Source of the DNA: Absidia repens
Taxonomy: Eukaryota; Mucoromycota; Mucoromycetes; Mucorales; Cunninghamellaceae
DNA: 64,000 nt
Direction of reading: 5' to 3'
Assembly (NCBI GenBank): GCA_002105175.1
Contig: MCGE01000002.1
Span: forward strand, 1,054,001-1,118,000
The position numbers and the translations under genes are program-made. Below the pieces are notes generated by a model. The model was given only the letters and a program-made list of their open reading frames with translations, did no database searches and was not told where the DNA came from. Shown here in pieces: positions 22,246 through 34,454 of this stretch (the stretch's first letter is position 1; each line of letters opens with the position of its first letter).

Positions 22246-23038
22246 TTTGGAATTTGGAAGGATAGCGAATGAATGTGGTATTTGGCGGATGGTTGGTCGG
22301 ATGGTCGTGTATATGGGTTTTTATTATTGAACAATTGCGTGGCGTGGTTATGGTGATTATGTGAAGGTGATTACTATTTTTTTTTTTTTTTTTTTTTTTT
22401 TGATGATGATGATATGCTTTGTTTATATTTTATCGTAGAGGGGTGAGGGAGGCCGATGGCGGTTGGATCGGAAAAAGGATATTTGGAAAAAGGTACGTGT
22501 ATGGATTTGGACGAAACAGCTTTTTTTTTTTATTACTATTTAAATAGATGTGATTGAACAACGAAAATTCGACAGCAGCAAGTTGCCTGTGCCTCTCTCC
22601 CTCTCTTCTCCCTCCTCGTTTAAGCTGATTTATGCGAATTGAATTATACTGATATTTTTTTCTTATATCATATAGAATTGGCATCTCTAGATTTAGCTAG
22701 TTTTTATTATTTATATTCCATCTTCATCATATTTGCGTTATTAATTATATGTCTTGACAATCAATAAAATATTATTTTGATTTTTACTGCTTTTTTATGG
22801 GAATCAATCACTTTCATGTGAAGAAAAAGGCTGACAAAAACAAATGGAACGATTTCAAACGCCGCATGGGGTTTTTTTACTCCAAAAAAGCTTGTGTTTA
22901 CACTTTTGCTTGCGTTTCCTTCAATTTCTTCCCCACTTTTTTTAACAATACCTTTTTACTTATAGACTATCTTCCCTTCACTGATCCCACATCACACGTC
23001 TTCCATTCTGCACCTATTACTTTCACGTACAATCACAA
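22246..23038. other. Intergenic region before PEX7
   Basis: Poly-T of 24 at about 22377-22400, AATAAAATATT near 22765 and the PEX7 promoter with the element at 22853-22865. No gene seen. Confidence 0.5.
22853..22865 (-). promoter_or_regulatory. Candidate promoter element upstream of PEX7
   Basis: TTTCAAACGCCGC, on the other strand GCGGCGTTTGAAA, lies about 175 bp before the PEX7 ATG. It differs from the box in repeat copy 1 (GCGGCATTTGAAA) by one base. Role inferred. Confidence 0.4.
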
Positions 23039-24370
23039 ATGTTTACACGATTCAGAACAGAAGGATTCAATGGATACTCAGTAAGTCAAGAAACTGCACC
23101 CCTCTTAGTTGAACTAAACTTGTTTTTATGAGTAGGTTAAATGGAGTCCATTTTTTGAAAATAAAATAGCGGTAGCTTGCTCTTCCAACTTTGGGCTTGT
23201 AGGAAATGGACGCTTATATTTACTTGGTGTCGGTGCTGGGCCTGAAGGCATGGTCATGGAAAGAGTGTAAGTGTACAAGTGTGGGGTGAGGCGGGGGAGG
23301 AAGGGGGGGGGTGACATGTGAGCGAATATGAAGAATGGAAGAGGAAGGCAAGGACAATTTGCTTGGTTACTTCAACAGTGAATTAACAACTACTTCTTTT
23401 TTTTTCTTAAAAAAAATCTAGGTATGATACACAAGATGGTCTATATGATCTGGCATGGAGCGAAACTAATGAAAATCAACTGGTAGCTTCAAGTGGTGAT
23501 GGATCTATTACATTATGGGATGCTACGTTGTCAGTAAGTTTCTCACTATCGTCACATCATCAAAGAACAATTGTGATTTATTAACCCGCGTTTTTGAATT
23601 TCCATCAATCTAGGATTTCCCTGTCCAAAATTGGAAAGAACATCAAAGGGAGGTGTTCTCTGTTGATTGGAATCTGGTGACTAAAGATGTATTTTCTAGT
23701 GGGTCGTGGGATCATACCGTCAAAATTGTAAGTTGAAAAGAAAGGATATGGCAAAAAACAAAGATATGATGACACCTAATATTGACGCATAATTCTCTCT
23801 TACTTCCTGTAGTGGAATCCACAGGCACCGCGATCATTACAAACATACACTGAGCATACACATTGTGTCTACAGCACAGCTTGGTCCCCCTACAACCCCA
23901 CTTTATTAATGTCTGGCTCCGGCGACCAAACAGTCAAGATATGGGATACCAAAAGTCCACGATCTGTACAAACAATTTTTGCACACAACAACGAGGTTTT
24001 ATCTGTGGATTGGAACAAGTATAACCCGGACATGCTGGTGACAGGATCAGTGGACAAGACAATTAAGGTATGGGATCTGCGCAATCCATCGCGTGAAGTG
24101 ATTTGCCTCCCAGGTCATGAATATGCGGTACGAAAGGTCAAATGCTCTCCTCATCGTGCCAATATTATCGCCAGCGCATCTTACGATATGAGTGTACGCT
24201 TTTGGGATATCAACGCTCCACCTGGTCAAAACATGGTTGATGTACATGATGCTCATACAGAATTTGTTCTTGGTGTTGACTGGAATCTCTACGTGGAAGG
24301 TCAAGTTGCTACATGCGCCTGGGATGAAAATGTCCATGTGTTTATTCCCCCTACTATATTGCAACGATGA
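23039..24370 (+). CDS. PEX7: Peroxin 7, PTS2 receptor (WD40)
   Basis: Cytosolic receptor that binds PTS2 signals and carries those enzymes to peroxisomes. The 318-residue chain begins [20 protein letters not shown], the Pex7 hallmark, and consists of WD40 blades with [49 protein letters not shown] and [14 protein letters not shown], ending in [11 protein letters not shown] and [10 protein letters not shown]. Length matches the family. Five exons (23039-23080, 23136-23266, 23422-23533, 23614-23727, 23813-24370) sum to 319 codons with stop. GAATAAAAAA lies near 24540. Very secure. Confidence 0.96.
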
Positions 24371-24839
24371 AAAAAAAAAATGTGATGGACCGATTGATAG
24401 ATAGATTTACTCTTTCCTCCCAATATTATTTCTCTCTCCACTCTCTCTTCCCTCAGTTACATGCATCATTTCTTCTCTCACATAGTATATAGCCCTTTAT
24501 ATTCTTTTTTTTTTTAAATTGTTTGATTATGTATTTTTGAATAAAAAATTGCCATTTCTTTCTTATCTTATCTTATTGTCATGTTTGTTTTATAATGGTC
24601 ATCGTGTCTTGTTTTAGGAAAAATAATTTGGTACGGCAGTCATACTACATCTAATATCAAATGATATGGCTCTGTGCTTTTTATTTTCAGTTTCACAATT
24701 GTACAGAAAAGTGATTAGGGGGATCTAGATTCATTTATTTGATTGGTGAGGCGCAATGTGACTATCTTTGAAAAGTGATTCAATGCTACCAATGAGTTCG
24801 TGTTGGAGAGGGGAAAATCATAGTAGGCCAACGAGCGAG
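24371..24839. other. 3' flank of PEX7
   Basis: C/T-rich 3' UTR-like sequence with an AATAAAAAATT signal near 24540, then AT-rich DNA leading into repeat copy 3. No gene seen. Confidence 0.5.
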
Positions 24840-25575
24840 CAAGTGTCTGAAAAGATACTCACAAAAAGCTACACTAACGACATTGCTTACAATTTGATGA
24901 GTCAGAGGATGTTTACTGAAACGCATAGTTTATTGAAGCAGATTAATTGATACTAAAGCTAAAGAAGAGCAGTTCATTGTAAGAAGGGGTGTAATACAAA
25001 GATCTCCTGGAGGAAGGATGAGGGAGACTAATGTGAGATTTTAAGACTGGTAAACACTAAAATAAAGAGATAATTATCGAAGCTAGTATATTATACAAGG
25101 CACGAGAAGGACAAAGGGGTATATTTTATTAAAGTCCAACAATGGTCAATACTTATCATTAGCGGTAATGGTAGCAAAAAAGAGCTCTATTGAACAAGAC
25201 ATTAGAAATACTACTGAGACATTTTTTTCATTGAAGCAAATAAAAAAGAGGCATATTTTTATTCAGGTATAGATATAAACTATGGACAGATAATACTATA
25301 CTAGGCTAATGAAGGCTGCATGAAGCGATATGATGGTAGTCTTTATTCCAGAATCCAAAATGAAAGGATTTCCCCATGCATGTTACAATCCCTGTTCTGA
25401 AAACGCATCTAAACTAGAGCTGACATTAATCTAAGTCCAACATGACCTCAAAGAAGTTGAATGGTGAAGAAAAAAGAAGGAAAAAAAAAAGAAATTGAAA
25501 GAAAGAGATACGAAAAAATAAAAAGTGGGTGTAATAAATATTCACGTGGGCGGGATTTGAAGTATGTTTATCACT
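24840..25575 (+). repeat. Dispersed repeat family, copy 3
   Basis: Starts around the CACTAACGACATTGC and GAGTCAGAGGATG blocks shared with copy 5. It has degenerate sub-repeats, an attttattca signal near 25258, the core near 25365-25420 with more changes than the other copies (CCATGCATGTTACAATCCCTG), a purine tract, and the box CACGTGGGCGGGATTTGAAG at 25543-25562. The most diverged core of the six copies. Confidence 0.72.
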
Positions 25576-26325
25576 ATTTCTGCCTCCTATGAGGAATTGG
25601 TTGGTAATATCATCGACCTCTCTGCCAAAATGACCAATTTCAAACAGCAAATACTATTTTTATAAACACATTATGCCATTAAATGCTTTATTGTCAAGTA
25701 AATGAATGTACTTGGTATTTTCCTTGAGATCAGTATTTTACGTTCTTGCTGAACTGCACCATAATAACAAACTTTTTGCCAGTAATTGGTTTGTCATAGC
25801 AGAAGGAACGAGATGACTAAATAATCTGTCTGGAAACCTCTTGAAGATTTCATCCGATATTTTTCAAGTTTCAGTATGGCTACTGAGACTCTATTTCTTT
25901 CTAAAAAAAGATCTGTCTTGATAATTATATGCATCCTTCCTTTCTCATTTTGACTTGACACTGTCGTCGTTTAATCCAATAAGAATGAAAATAAAAGACG
26001 CATTATATTCGAGAAGATGTGCGATGTTGTCAAATACAAGAACCAATTATGTCAGTAGAGTATGATGAGTGAGTCAATATGATTCTACACTGACCATTTA
26101 CACAGTTATTAGTAATCAATACAGTATTACATCTTATCAATGGATATAAAAAACATTAATAAATAAGCCATGCTACGGCACAATGTTTAATGGTCAAGTG
26201 ATCCCTGAAATGTAAAAAAGAATAATCCCGCCCTCCTTTTGCATTATAGAAAGTACATTTCTAAAAATAAAAGTGCATTTAATGCCCAATCATAGTAAAT
26301 ACATAACCATCGTTTGTTTATTCGA

Positions 26326-26326
26326 C

Positions 26327-26359
<33 letters not shown>
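26326..26359. repeat. (AAT)n microsatellite
   Basis: About 11 uninterrupted AAT units in the gene-poor interval. Confidence 0.9.
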
Positions 26360-26361
<2 letters not shown>

Positions 26362-28358
26362 GTGCTATCCTAGGTGTGGAAGTTGAATAATGCAACTAAA
26401 TGTAAGGAATAACTAGAAAGGAGAAGAAGCAGTAGTGGAGTATAAAACGGTAGAGAGAATTATAGATAAATTCAGAGTTGGCGCCCTGTTGTTTCTGTCG
26501 CTTGAGGTGTATTTGTCATTAAGATAGGTCAGTATGCATTCTGGCTCCCGGTTTTTGTAGGAGGTAACACAATGAATAAAAAATAAATAGTGTGTCAGTC
26601 GTGTCCATATGACCCTGAATACTGATTTATTATCACTTACTGCATTGTTCCATTACACACACGCATTGAAGTTTATATTGCGGTCCATTACTTTCTCAGT
26701 TCCAAATGTTCTACATATGAAGTAAATTGAATGACAAAGTCTGTCATTCACATAATCAATCAATTCACCTGTGTGTTCAGAATAGCAATATTACCATAGG
26801 CAAGAGGTACAATACCAAATAAGAGAAGAATCAATCACCGTTTGCAGTGATTAGTCAAGTTCACGCTTTGATTTCGCTCTACAAAGAAACATTTAGACAA
26901 TCATATTGTTAGATAAAGATACCCTTCATCATACTTCTAATATCATAACTATGTCATATCTTACCGCTTTCAAAAAAAAACCTTGGATTGTATGCTTATA
27001 TGTAGGAAATGATAGAGCAATATCTTCTATAGTCCTTATTACAAAAAACTGACAATAACTGAAGTGGAAGATAAAAACAAAAATGTAAAACGACTTTCAT
27101 AGTTCCCATAACACAGATAAAAAAAAAATAAGCAAGTAGCAAAGATGAAAGAACAAAGTGATTAGTAAGTTGATTCCAGTCATTCACGGACACAAGTTTT
27201 TTACTTACATCATTGAGCGCCACGCCTTCCTAGGGGAGGCATAGGATTTAAGCGCGTTGAGTCATACGGTATAATAAGATATAATAATATGGGTAGAGGC
27301 TTGCTTCTAAAGCAATAAAAGGAGAAGTGTCCAGTTTGAATGAAGGAAAAGCGAAAAACGATACATTCAGAAAAAGAAAATAAATTGAAATTCCGTCCTT
27401 AATTGAGACAGTTCCCTTGATTTATTATACTAGAGACCCCCTATTACCCTATCCTGCAAAGAGAAGAAGAGTCTCTGCCAAGACAAGACAATTATACAAT
27501 ACTTGAGGTTTTAGATCATGACCCCCAATTTGAGCTCCGAGCTCTCTTGTGGGGGGTCTGATATGATACTACTTTTATCGTTTTATTAACATTTCTCTTG
27601 GATCACTCTTCGAAGACCAATTCTTGGCATTGAGCAGTTGCGGGAATTACGCCGAAAAGTGGAGAAGTAAAAGGGATATCTTTTTCAAATTTTCATTTCA
27701 TAGTAATCCATCAATTGAGACAAGCTACGATCGCATATCACTAGGATGATTACATACATATATATGTATATATACTTCATTTCATTCTTACCATTGATCG
27801 ATTTTCAATGGTGGACCACCACACCAATTTACAGTTTGTATGTGCCACACGACAAAATATCGGTGTTTTAAAAATAAATTCCACGGCCAGAAAAAATCAA
27901 ATCGGGTAAAGTGGCGTACAGCAGTCAACCACTGAATCTCTTAATTTACCATAAACAATGAATAAGGTATGAGATATGGTTCACACAGAAAAAAGAAATG
28001 CAAAGCAAAGTTTAAAAAAAAAAAAAAAAGAGAGAGAACAAAAGAGAGAAAGAGGGTGAATGATGATGTTACCTGTTACGGATGAGTCAATTCGAGTGAT
28101 CAAATTAAGTAAAATACGGTTAACAACCATGCAGATCGAAAATAAAAAAAAATGAGCCACCTTTTTTTTCTTCCATTTCGTCATTACTAAAAACTAAGAG
28201 TTAATAATAGAAACAAAGGGTGGGTAAATTTACCGGCGCCTCTCATATTGCTGTATCCCTCTTGGCTGTTGTCTTCTGTTGCACATTTCCTTTAGGAAAA
28301 TTAATTCACCGATAAAAAAGGGTTTTTTACCATAAACGGCCGAGGTCAAGATGGCTAC

Positions 28359-28500
28359 CTGTTAAGGTAACCTTATCTCGAGCTTGGGTCAAATAAACAC
28401 CGATGACCGTTTTAGATGTGTTTCGTTCATTTTCATACTCCAGTTGATTCAGTTTCCAAATGAACCCGTCAACGATACATAACAAGATATGTAAATCAGC
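28359..28500 (-). other. Coding-like segment, possible exon of an unannotated or decayed gene
   Basis: On the minus strand a 47-codon frame (starting ADLHILLCIVDGFIWKL, later YENERNTSKTVIGVYL and ARDKVTL) is bounded by a good acceptor (CTGTAG at 28501-28506) and a donor-like CAG|GTAGCC. The composition is protein-like and unlike the flanking AT-rich DNA. I could not recognise a family, and extension into flanking exons needs free choice of splice sites, so the gene is unproven. Confidence 0.3.
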
Positions 28501-28793
28501 CTACAGTACATTTACATGAGGCTCAAATATGCCAAATCAACATGTTCCTGTACTGAATTTTAAAAATAGCATTTTTTTTGGCCATTGCGGTGAATATCAA
28601 CTTAAAATAGTATTTAATGTACGTATTCTTCTATTTCCATTCACAGCTATTGTTTGTGTAATACTGTCACTTGGCTTGACCAGAAAGACGTGGTGTTGGT
28701 GAGTGGATGGGTAGGGTGGTGGTGCCCTGCAAAAAAAAAGGAGACAAATGGATAATTCAAATGCCGATTGTCATAGCTGCGGAACCGCAAGTC

Positions 28794-28802
28794 TATATAA
28801 AG
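28794..28802 (+). promoter_or_regulatory. TATA box of the C2H2 gene
   Basis: TATATAAAG lies 132 bp before the ATG, followed by a C/T-rich initiator-like region, the best TATA box placed before any gene here. TTCAAATGCCGA about 28 bp upstream resembles the recurring promoter motif. Confidence 0.6.
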
Positions 28803-28933
28803 TTCAAAGTTCACTTGTTATTTTTTTCTTCTTTCTTTCGTTTTCTTATCACTTTCTACTCTTCTTCTACTCAATCTTCTCTTGACTTTTTTTTTTTCTT
28901 TCACTTCTTCCGATTTATTTACTTTTATAAAAG

Positions 28934-30031
28934 ATGGCAACAGAAAATCAATTCTTCAATAAATTCACTTACAAACCTTACGTTGATTATCAATATTACC
29001 AGCAATCGTACTCTACTGAAGGAGCATCGCCTATTGCTATCTCCCAACAAACTAATTATGCAACTGTTAATAATGATTTAGCTTCATCTTCATCTTCTTC
29101 TTCAACATCATCGTCATTGTTGTCTCCTTATCCTGTTGCTTCTTCAATTTGGCAAAATTCTTATCCCACAGGTATGTGTAAATCAAAAAAGAAGAAATCA
29201 TGGTCACGTTAAAAACAAGGTTAGCTAACTTACACCATTCCTCCTTTTTTTTAAAAAAAAAATATATCAGATTATCTTGGGTTACCAACATTCGATCAAC
29301 ATCAGCAATCATCACCAACTGTATCCGTTTTGTCTTCTTTATCACCATCTTCAGCATCTTCTTCCTCTGATATGATGATCTATTCCACTGATGACTTTTG
29401 CGTTAGTGATCTGATGGATTCCCAGTCGCAACAGACCCATATGCTTTCACCTATGTTTACCAATACCACTACTTCCAACGATCACTATTATGCCCCACTC
29501 CCTATGCAACAACAACCTCAACAACAGCAACAACAATTCTCTCCCAAAAGCGAATACTGGATTTCACCTGCAACACCAGTCATGGAATCGATGGAAGGGT
29601 ACACGACAAATGGCATTGATCAACAACCTGGTTGCCTTTTTATCAAACAAGAAGATGAAAGATCTATGTTTATGTCAACAACTTCGCCGTTCGACATTGA
29701 AATGACTACACCTATGACCATCATAGACAACAACAACAATAATAATAACAACAACAAAGGTACGTTATCTGTTGTAGGATCCACCAAGAAGAAAGCCAAG
29801 AAGGTTCACCATTGTCCTCACTGTAACCACACCAGCAATCGGGCCAACAATATGAAAGAACACATACTCACCCATGATCCTCATCGACCGAAATTGTTTG
29901 CATGTAATACTTGTCAAAAAAGTTTTGCTCGGAAACATGATATGAAACGACATGCCAAATCACATATGAAGGTACCGAGACGACAATCCAAATCAACCTC
30001 AGCACAAAAACACCAACAACAAAAAGCTTAG
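28934..30031 (+). CDS. C2H2 zinc-finger transcription factor, two fingers
   Basis: A 332-residue probable nuclear DNA-binding regulator. The first ~270 residues are low complexity (Ser runs, poly-Gln, poly-Asn), typical of activation regions. The C terminus carries a basic GSTKKKAKK patch, then two C2H2 fingers: CPHCNHTSNRANNMKEHILTH and CNTCQKSFARKHDMKRHAKSH, joined by a DPHRPKLFA linker, and a Lys/Gln-rich end. The second finger, with FARKHDMKRH, resembles a widespread fungal class that includes Crz1-like proteins, but specificity cannot be assigned. Two exons (28934-29171, 29271-30031) sum to 333 codons with stop. AATAAAAATAT lies near 30368. Confidence 0.85.
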
Positions 30032-31541
30032 GAAAATCAAGTGGCAGGACTACCTCTTCTCTTTATACATGCTTGTGTGTTTATCAATATATTATATCTT
30101 TTGTGCATATTTTTATATTTTAGTTTATATATACATCCTACAATTATTCATTTATACCTATTTTTTTTTTGTTTACTATACATAGTCTCCCTTCTCTCTC
30201 TTCTCTTTCTTCCTCTTTCCACCTATTTTATCTATTATACACTCATATATACAACTTTTTATTATTTTGACCTTTATATGTAAATCAATATCATCATCAT
30301 GCCCCTTATAGTTCTTTTTTTTTCAATCTCTCTTGTATATTATTCTTTGTCGTTTTTTGTTTTATTGAATAAAAATATATTGAAACCATTGTGTCTATTA
30401 TACGTCATGTCTTTTGTCTTATTTACCAAATTCATCGAAATCGGTCCGATACAAAATGGTCAGTTCCCGTATATCCGAGATAGGGACAAGAAATGTGTCA
30501 TCCCTTCTCTCCACTTTTTTTTTTCTTGTTCCTTGCAGTCCGCTTACCGGCGTATTTTCCGTCGGCAAACGGCGATTCAATTATCCACAAAGGAAATACC
30601 TCTCCCCCCAACATGCATCAAATCAAAAACGAGGCTATGCTTTGAAAAATGTTGTTAAATATAGCAACATCTAGAAAAAAAAATCGCTAATTCGACAGTT
30701 TATGGTAATTGTGGCTATTTTAAAAATAAAAATAAAATTTGGTGCTCATGCATCTCCAATTTGTCAATTACTGTTTTGAAACTGGAAAAATGGCTCATCA
30801 ATTGGGCCACATCTTTTCCCGGACAATCTTTTTAATTGCTTATTGTTATCGGAGATCAAAACTAATAAAAAGGGATTGAAATAATGTATCGACTCCCAAA
30901 CCCCCACTTTACAATTTGTATCATCCCCACCAATACACAATATAAAGGCCATAAAACCTATTTTATGTCAAAAACCAACACTATCGCTTGTCAAAACAAC
31001 AACACAAACTTGCCCTAACCAATGCACTAGTTATAGTGATTGCAAGTCCCTTTATAAGCCGTTACTTTACAGTGCTCTTCATTGTGAATGTTTATCATTC
31101 ATATTTCAATCAAGATTTAATAAAATCTTACAAGACAATTTTGGAAAACTTTATTCAAGCATCGAAAAAGAACGGAGATCAAATAAAGTATGATGGAAAA
31201 GGAATAAATAAAGTGGAATAATGAAAATCATAGAAATACAAACCGCAGCAAACTATCAGGTATGTTTTGAGGTAAATTGAAAAAAAAAACCAAGGAGGTA
31301 ATAATTACTGAATAGAAACCACATAGAAGTATAGGGCAGATTATTGTATAAAAAATCGCGACCAATGGTGAGTGTATAGGATACTACTATTTTTTCAGTG
31401 GCAAAACACGCTTGGCTCACAATTTTGAAAAGGGGGCATGGGAGAGAGCGGGGTTTAAACCACGTGTCTGTTCTGGGTCGGATTTTTGGGCACCCCAATT
31501 CGCTTTTTTTTCTCCTCTTCCTCTTTCGTTCTATATATCAA
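30032..31541. other. Intergenic region before eL36
   Basis: 3' UTR of the C2H2 gene (T/A-rich, AATAAA near 30368) followed by AT-rich DNA. A 77-codon frame at 30988-31221 starts with TTG, lacks motifs, and was not called. The eL36 promoter box lies at 31448-31466. Confidence 0.45.
31448..31466 (+). promoter_or_regulatory. Candidate eL36 promoter box with CACGTG
   Basis: GCGGGGTTTAAAC is directly followed by CACGTG, 76-94 bp before the eL36 ATG. The two parts are the same as in the dispersed repeats (CACGTG next to GCGGG-ATTTGAA) but in the opposite order. CACGTG is the binding core of bHLH factors such as Cbf1-like proteins; a role here is inferred. Confidence 0.5.
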
Positions 31542-32128
31542 ATGGCTCCTCAACAAAAGTCTGGTATCGCCGTCGGTCTCAACAAAGGCCACATCACCAC
31601 TCGCCGTGAATTGAAGCAAAAGCCTTCTACCCGTCAAGGTGTACGTATTAAGAAATGGATGGATGACTTAGTTAAAAAGGATGGATGGATGGATGGATAA
31701 ATATATATATAGATGTTTATGCATACATGGAAAAGCCCAGTTGAATGGGCTCATGGCTGAAGAAACAACATTGATTGACTGATCTTTTTTTTTCTTCTTT
31801 TTTTTTTTATCAATAGGCTTCCAAGCGTACCACTTTTGTCCGTAACATTGTCCGCGAAGTTGCTGGTTTCGCTCCTTATGAACGTCGTGTCATGGAATTG
31901 ATCAAGAACTCCAAGGATAAGCGTGCCAAGAAGCTCACCAAGAAGAGAGTAAGTATTTGGACAAATTTAGATATATATATATGTATGTGTATGTGCACAT
32001 GGATACTGTGATATTGACTCTTTTCCGCCCTCTATTATTATTCACTATTGTAGCTCGGTACCTTCCTCCGCTCCAAGAAGAAGATCGACGAATTGACCAA
32101 CGTTATCGCTTTGTCTCGACGATCCTAA
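31542..32128 (+). CDS. RPL36: 60S ribosomal protein L36 (eL36)
   Basis: Small basic large-subunit ribosomal protein, 101 residues. Diagnostic stretches: [19 protein letters not shown] at the N terminus, [19 protein letters not shown] and [19 protein letters not shown] in the middle, and [19 protein letters not shown] before the SRRS end. Three exons (31542-31640, 31817-31948, 32054-32128) sum to 102 codons with stop; donor 1 is GT|GTACGT after CAAGGT, chosen because it keeps frame into the acceptor before GCTTCC. Codon use is biased to C/T-ending codons. AATAAAG lies near 32240. Very secure. Confidence 0.96.
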
Positions 32129-32569
32129 TCAACAAACCAACTCTCGAATGGTACACAGCAATCTCGAAATTACAACGATATTCTTGTCAGGATTTAGTTT
32201 ATATGATAGGATAGCCTTATTATAGTTATTGTTTTTTTAATAAAGAATGGACATATGTATATGTAGATTATGTGTTGAATTGTAGAGTTATATTGATTTA
32301 ATGGATACATTCTGGGATTATTGTCGGACAAGGGGTGATATGTTAGTGAATATTTTGCCTGTGATGCTAAGTATTGAGCAACACGAGGACACTATTATGT
32401 ACACTGGAGAATGTATGAATAATTAAGAACAGTGCGTAGAGGGACAAAAAATTATGCTGGAAATACTATTATAATGATGCATGCAGATATGTTTATGTTA
32501 TTTCATATTGAAGGTCCAGGACTGCTAATAAATAGGTGGTCCTCTAAGGGAGGGGGTTAATCGAAATGG
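32129..32569. other. 3' flank of eL36
   Basis: AT-rich DNA with the eL36 AATAAAG signal near 32240 and nothing else recognisable before repeat copy 4. Confidence 0.5.
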
Positions 32570-33280
32570 TGAAGCAAAATAGATATCACTAACTATGCTT
32601 TGGTCAGAAGGTTGTAAGAAAAAGGGGGCATATTTTATCTGAGGGAATATAATAGATACTAAAACTAAAGACGAAGTGCTCATTGTGACAAGGAATTTGA
32701 TGGAAGGATCCATTGAAGGAACCATGAGGGACGCTAGCCCATGACTTGAAAAATGGTCAATACTAGTCCAAAATGAAAAAAATCTGAGCTAATATACTGT
32801 AGAAGTTATGAGAAAGGCTAAAGGGACTTTTTTTTTATTGAGCACAACAATGGTCATCACTCAACAAAATGGGGGAATGGTAGTCAAAAAGAGATCTATT
32901 GCAAAATAAATGAAAGTGACTAATGGAAAACTTCGTATTGCAGCAAATGAAGAGATAAATTTTATTCAGTTATAGATACAAACTATGGACAAACTAACAT
33001 AAAACTGAACTAATGAAGACTCTAAAAACCATCTAATGGTGGACAAGCATCCTAAATCCAAAATGAAAGGGTTTCCCCATGCATCTTGTAATGCATGAGC
33101 TGAAAACCCTTCTAAACTGGTCCTGATACAATTCCAGGTTCAAAATAGCCCTGTTGAAGTTGAATAATGAAGAATAAATAAAAGGAAAAAAAACACAATC
33201 ATAAACAAAGAGAGCCGAAAAAATAAAAAAGGCGAGACAGGAAAATAGAATATTTCACGTGGGCGGCTTTTAAATTGTTT
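32570..33280 (+). repeat. Dispersed repeat family, copy 4
   Basis: Sub-repeats from about 32630 (CATATTTTATCTGAGGG, GGATCCATTGAAGG, AATGGTCAATACTAGTCC, AACAATGGTCATCACTC), a TTTTATTCAG signal near 32958, the core at about 33060-33122 (GAAAGGGTTTCCCCATGCATC, GCTGAAAACCCTTCTAAACTGG), a purine tract, and the box CACGTGGGCGGCTTTTAAAT at 33257-33276. The core retains an AAGGGTTT/AAACCCTT inverted pair. Confidence 0.75.
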
Positions 33281-34454
33281 TTTTTGGGAAAGGGGTGGAG
33301 CCCTAGTGAGGATTTGATTCATGCAATCGATTTTTTTTCGGTGGGTACAAAAAGAAAACCCTATCTTCTTTCTTTCACAACAGACAACCTGCATACAGCA
33401 TGATAAACATGATGGCTCTATTATCATGACAGAAACCTCCAATATTCAACATTGGCAGCATGGTTAGTAAAAAAAAATATTGACCCATACACAGTGTCTG
33501 CTTCATTGATTAAAAAAAATCCTATGGGAGCATTGTTCAGCATCTACTCGATTTACATCACTTCGAATTGATGAAAGGAGTGTCTGACATATAATTTGAG
33601 GACAAGAGCTTAATTTCAGCATTTTCGTAGCAAAACGAACTAAACTGCTTTAAATGTTTTATGTACCTCATGTAGTTGCTCCACCTAATTGGTGTATATG
33701 TGTATTTTGTAAAAAAAAAAAAAAAAAAAAAAAAGGGAATATTTTGCTGCGAGTGCTCTTTCGCACTTTTGGGAATAGTTTTTTTATCTGGTCGACGAGT
33801 TCAGCGTTCCGTCTACCGGGCTTCAAAAAAAAAGCGGAGAAGGTTCTTGAGCTGGCCTATAATAAGTAGTGATGGATGCATAAAAAAGCAACTGCCATAA
33901 CAAACACCTTGGGGACCATTTTTTGTTAAATATTGTCTGTGGTGCTTAGAGATAAAAATAAATCTGTCGGTAGGAAATTGGCGAAAAGAACAACAACGAA
34001 TAAACGGAGATGGACTCATGGGATGATAAAAATAATGGATGGGAGAAGTTCATAGAGTAACATACATTTCATAACACAATGCCTATGGGCTAGAGTGGGT
34101 TATTTGTTCACGGAATTAATACATCAGGCAGGAAAATCGACTTTTTTTTTTTTTTTTTTTTGGGCAAGTGTGAAAATGTTTTTTCCGCATATTGTGTTTG
34201 GAGGGGAAGAATACGGGAGTGTAAAGAGGGAAGAGTACGAGCATTGCCCTTCTCGTTGGCAATCCTCAGAATCATTATTTTTTTAAGCACCACATAGTGT
34301 AATATAAAAAACATTTGCGAAATAGTATAGTTTTATTTTTTAATATAGCAAAAATTGCAGATTCATTTATTAATAGAGATAAAGACGGTATAAAAGTAAA
34401 ACTATTGTAAAAATGAATGTACTATAATACAGCTACAGCTAACGTACAACTAAA
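33281..34454. other. Intergenic region
   Basis: AT-rich, with a poly-A of about 25 at 33711-33734 and a poly-T of about 20 at 34142-34160. No gene seen. Confidence 0.45.

Larger units (their letters stand above)
25576..28933. other. Long gene-poor interval
   Basis: 3.3 kb without a confident gene. It holds an AAT run at 26326-26359, a hairpin at 27518-27560 (GACCCCC...GGGGGGTC around a GAGCTC pair), several strong GTAAG-type donors reading on the minus strand (near 26965, 27205, 27790, 28075, 28235), and a coding-like segment at 28359-28500 (separate entry). The right end is the promoter of the C2H2 gene. Confidence 0.5.

Noticed and set aside
25543..25562. Repeat family as a tRNA-derived SINE, because its reverse complement contains TTCAAATCCCGC, close to a B box
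   Set aside because: No A box at the right distance, and the same word occurs before several protein genes, so a promoter motif explains it better.
16005..26359. CRISPR-like array, because of several regular short repeats
   Set aside because: The regular repeats are trinucleotide microsatellites without spacers, and the genome is eukaryotic.
27205..27290. Possible tRNA-like segment with paired GC-rich arms
   Set aside because: No acceptable A-box/B-box pair or cloverleaf; I found no convincing tRNA or rRNA gene anywhere in the window.
30988..31221. A 77-codon frame before eL36
   Set aside because: Starts at TTG, no recognisable domain and no splice or promoter support.
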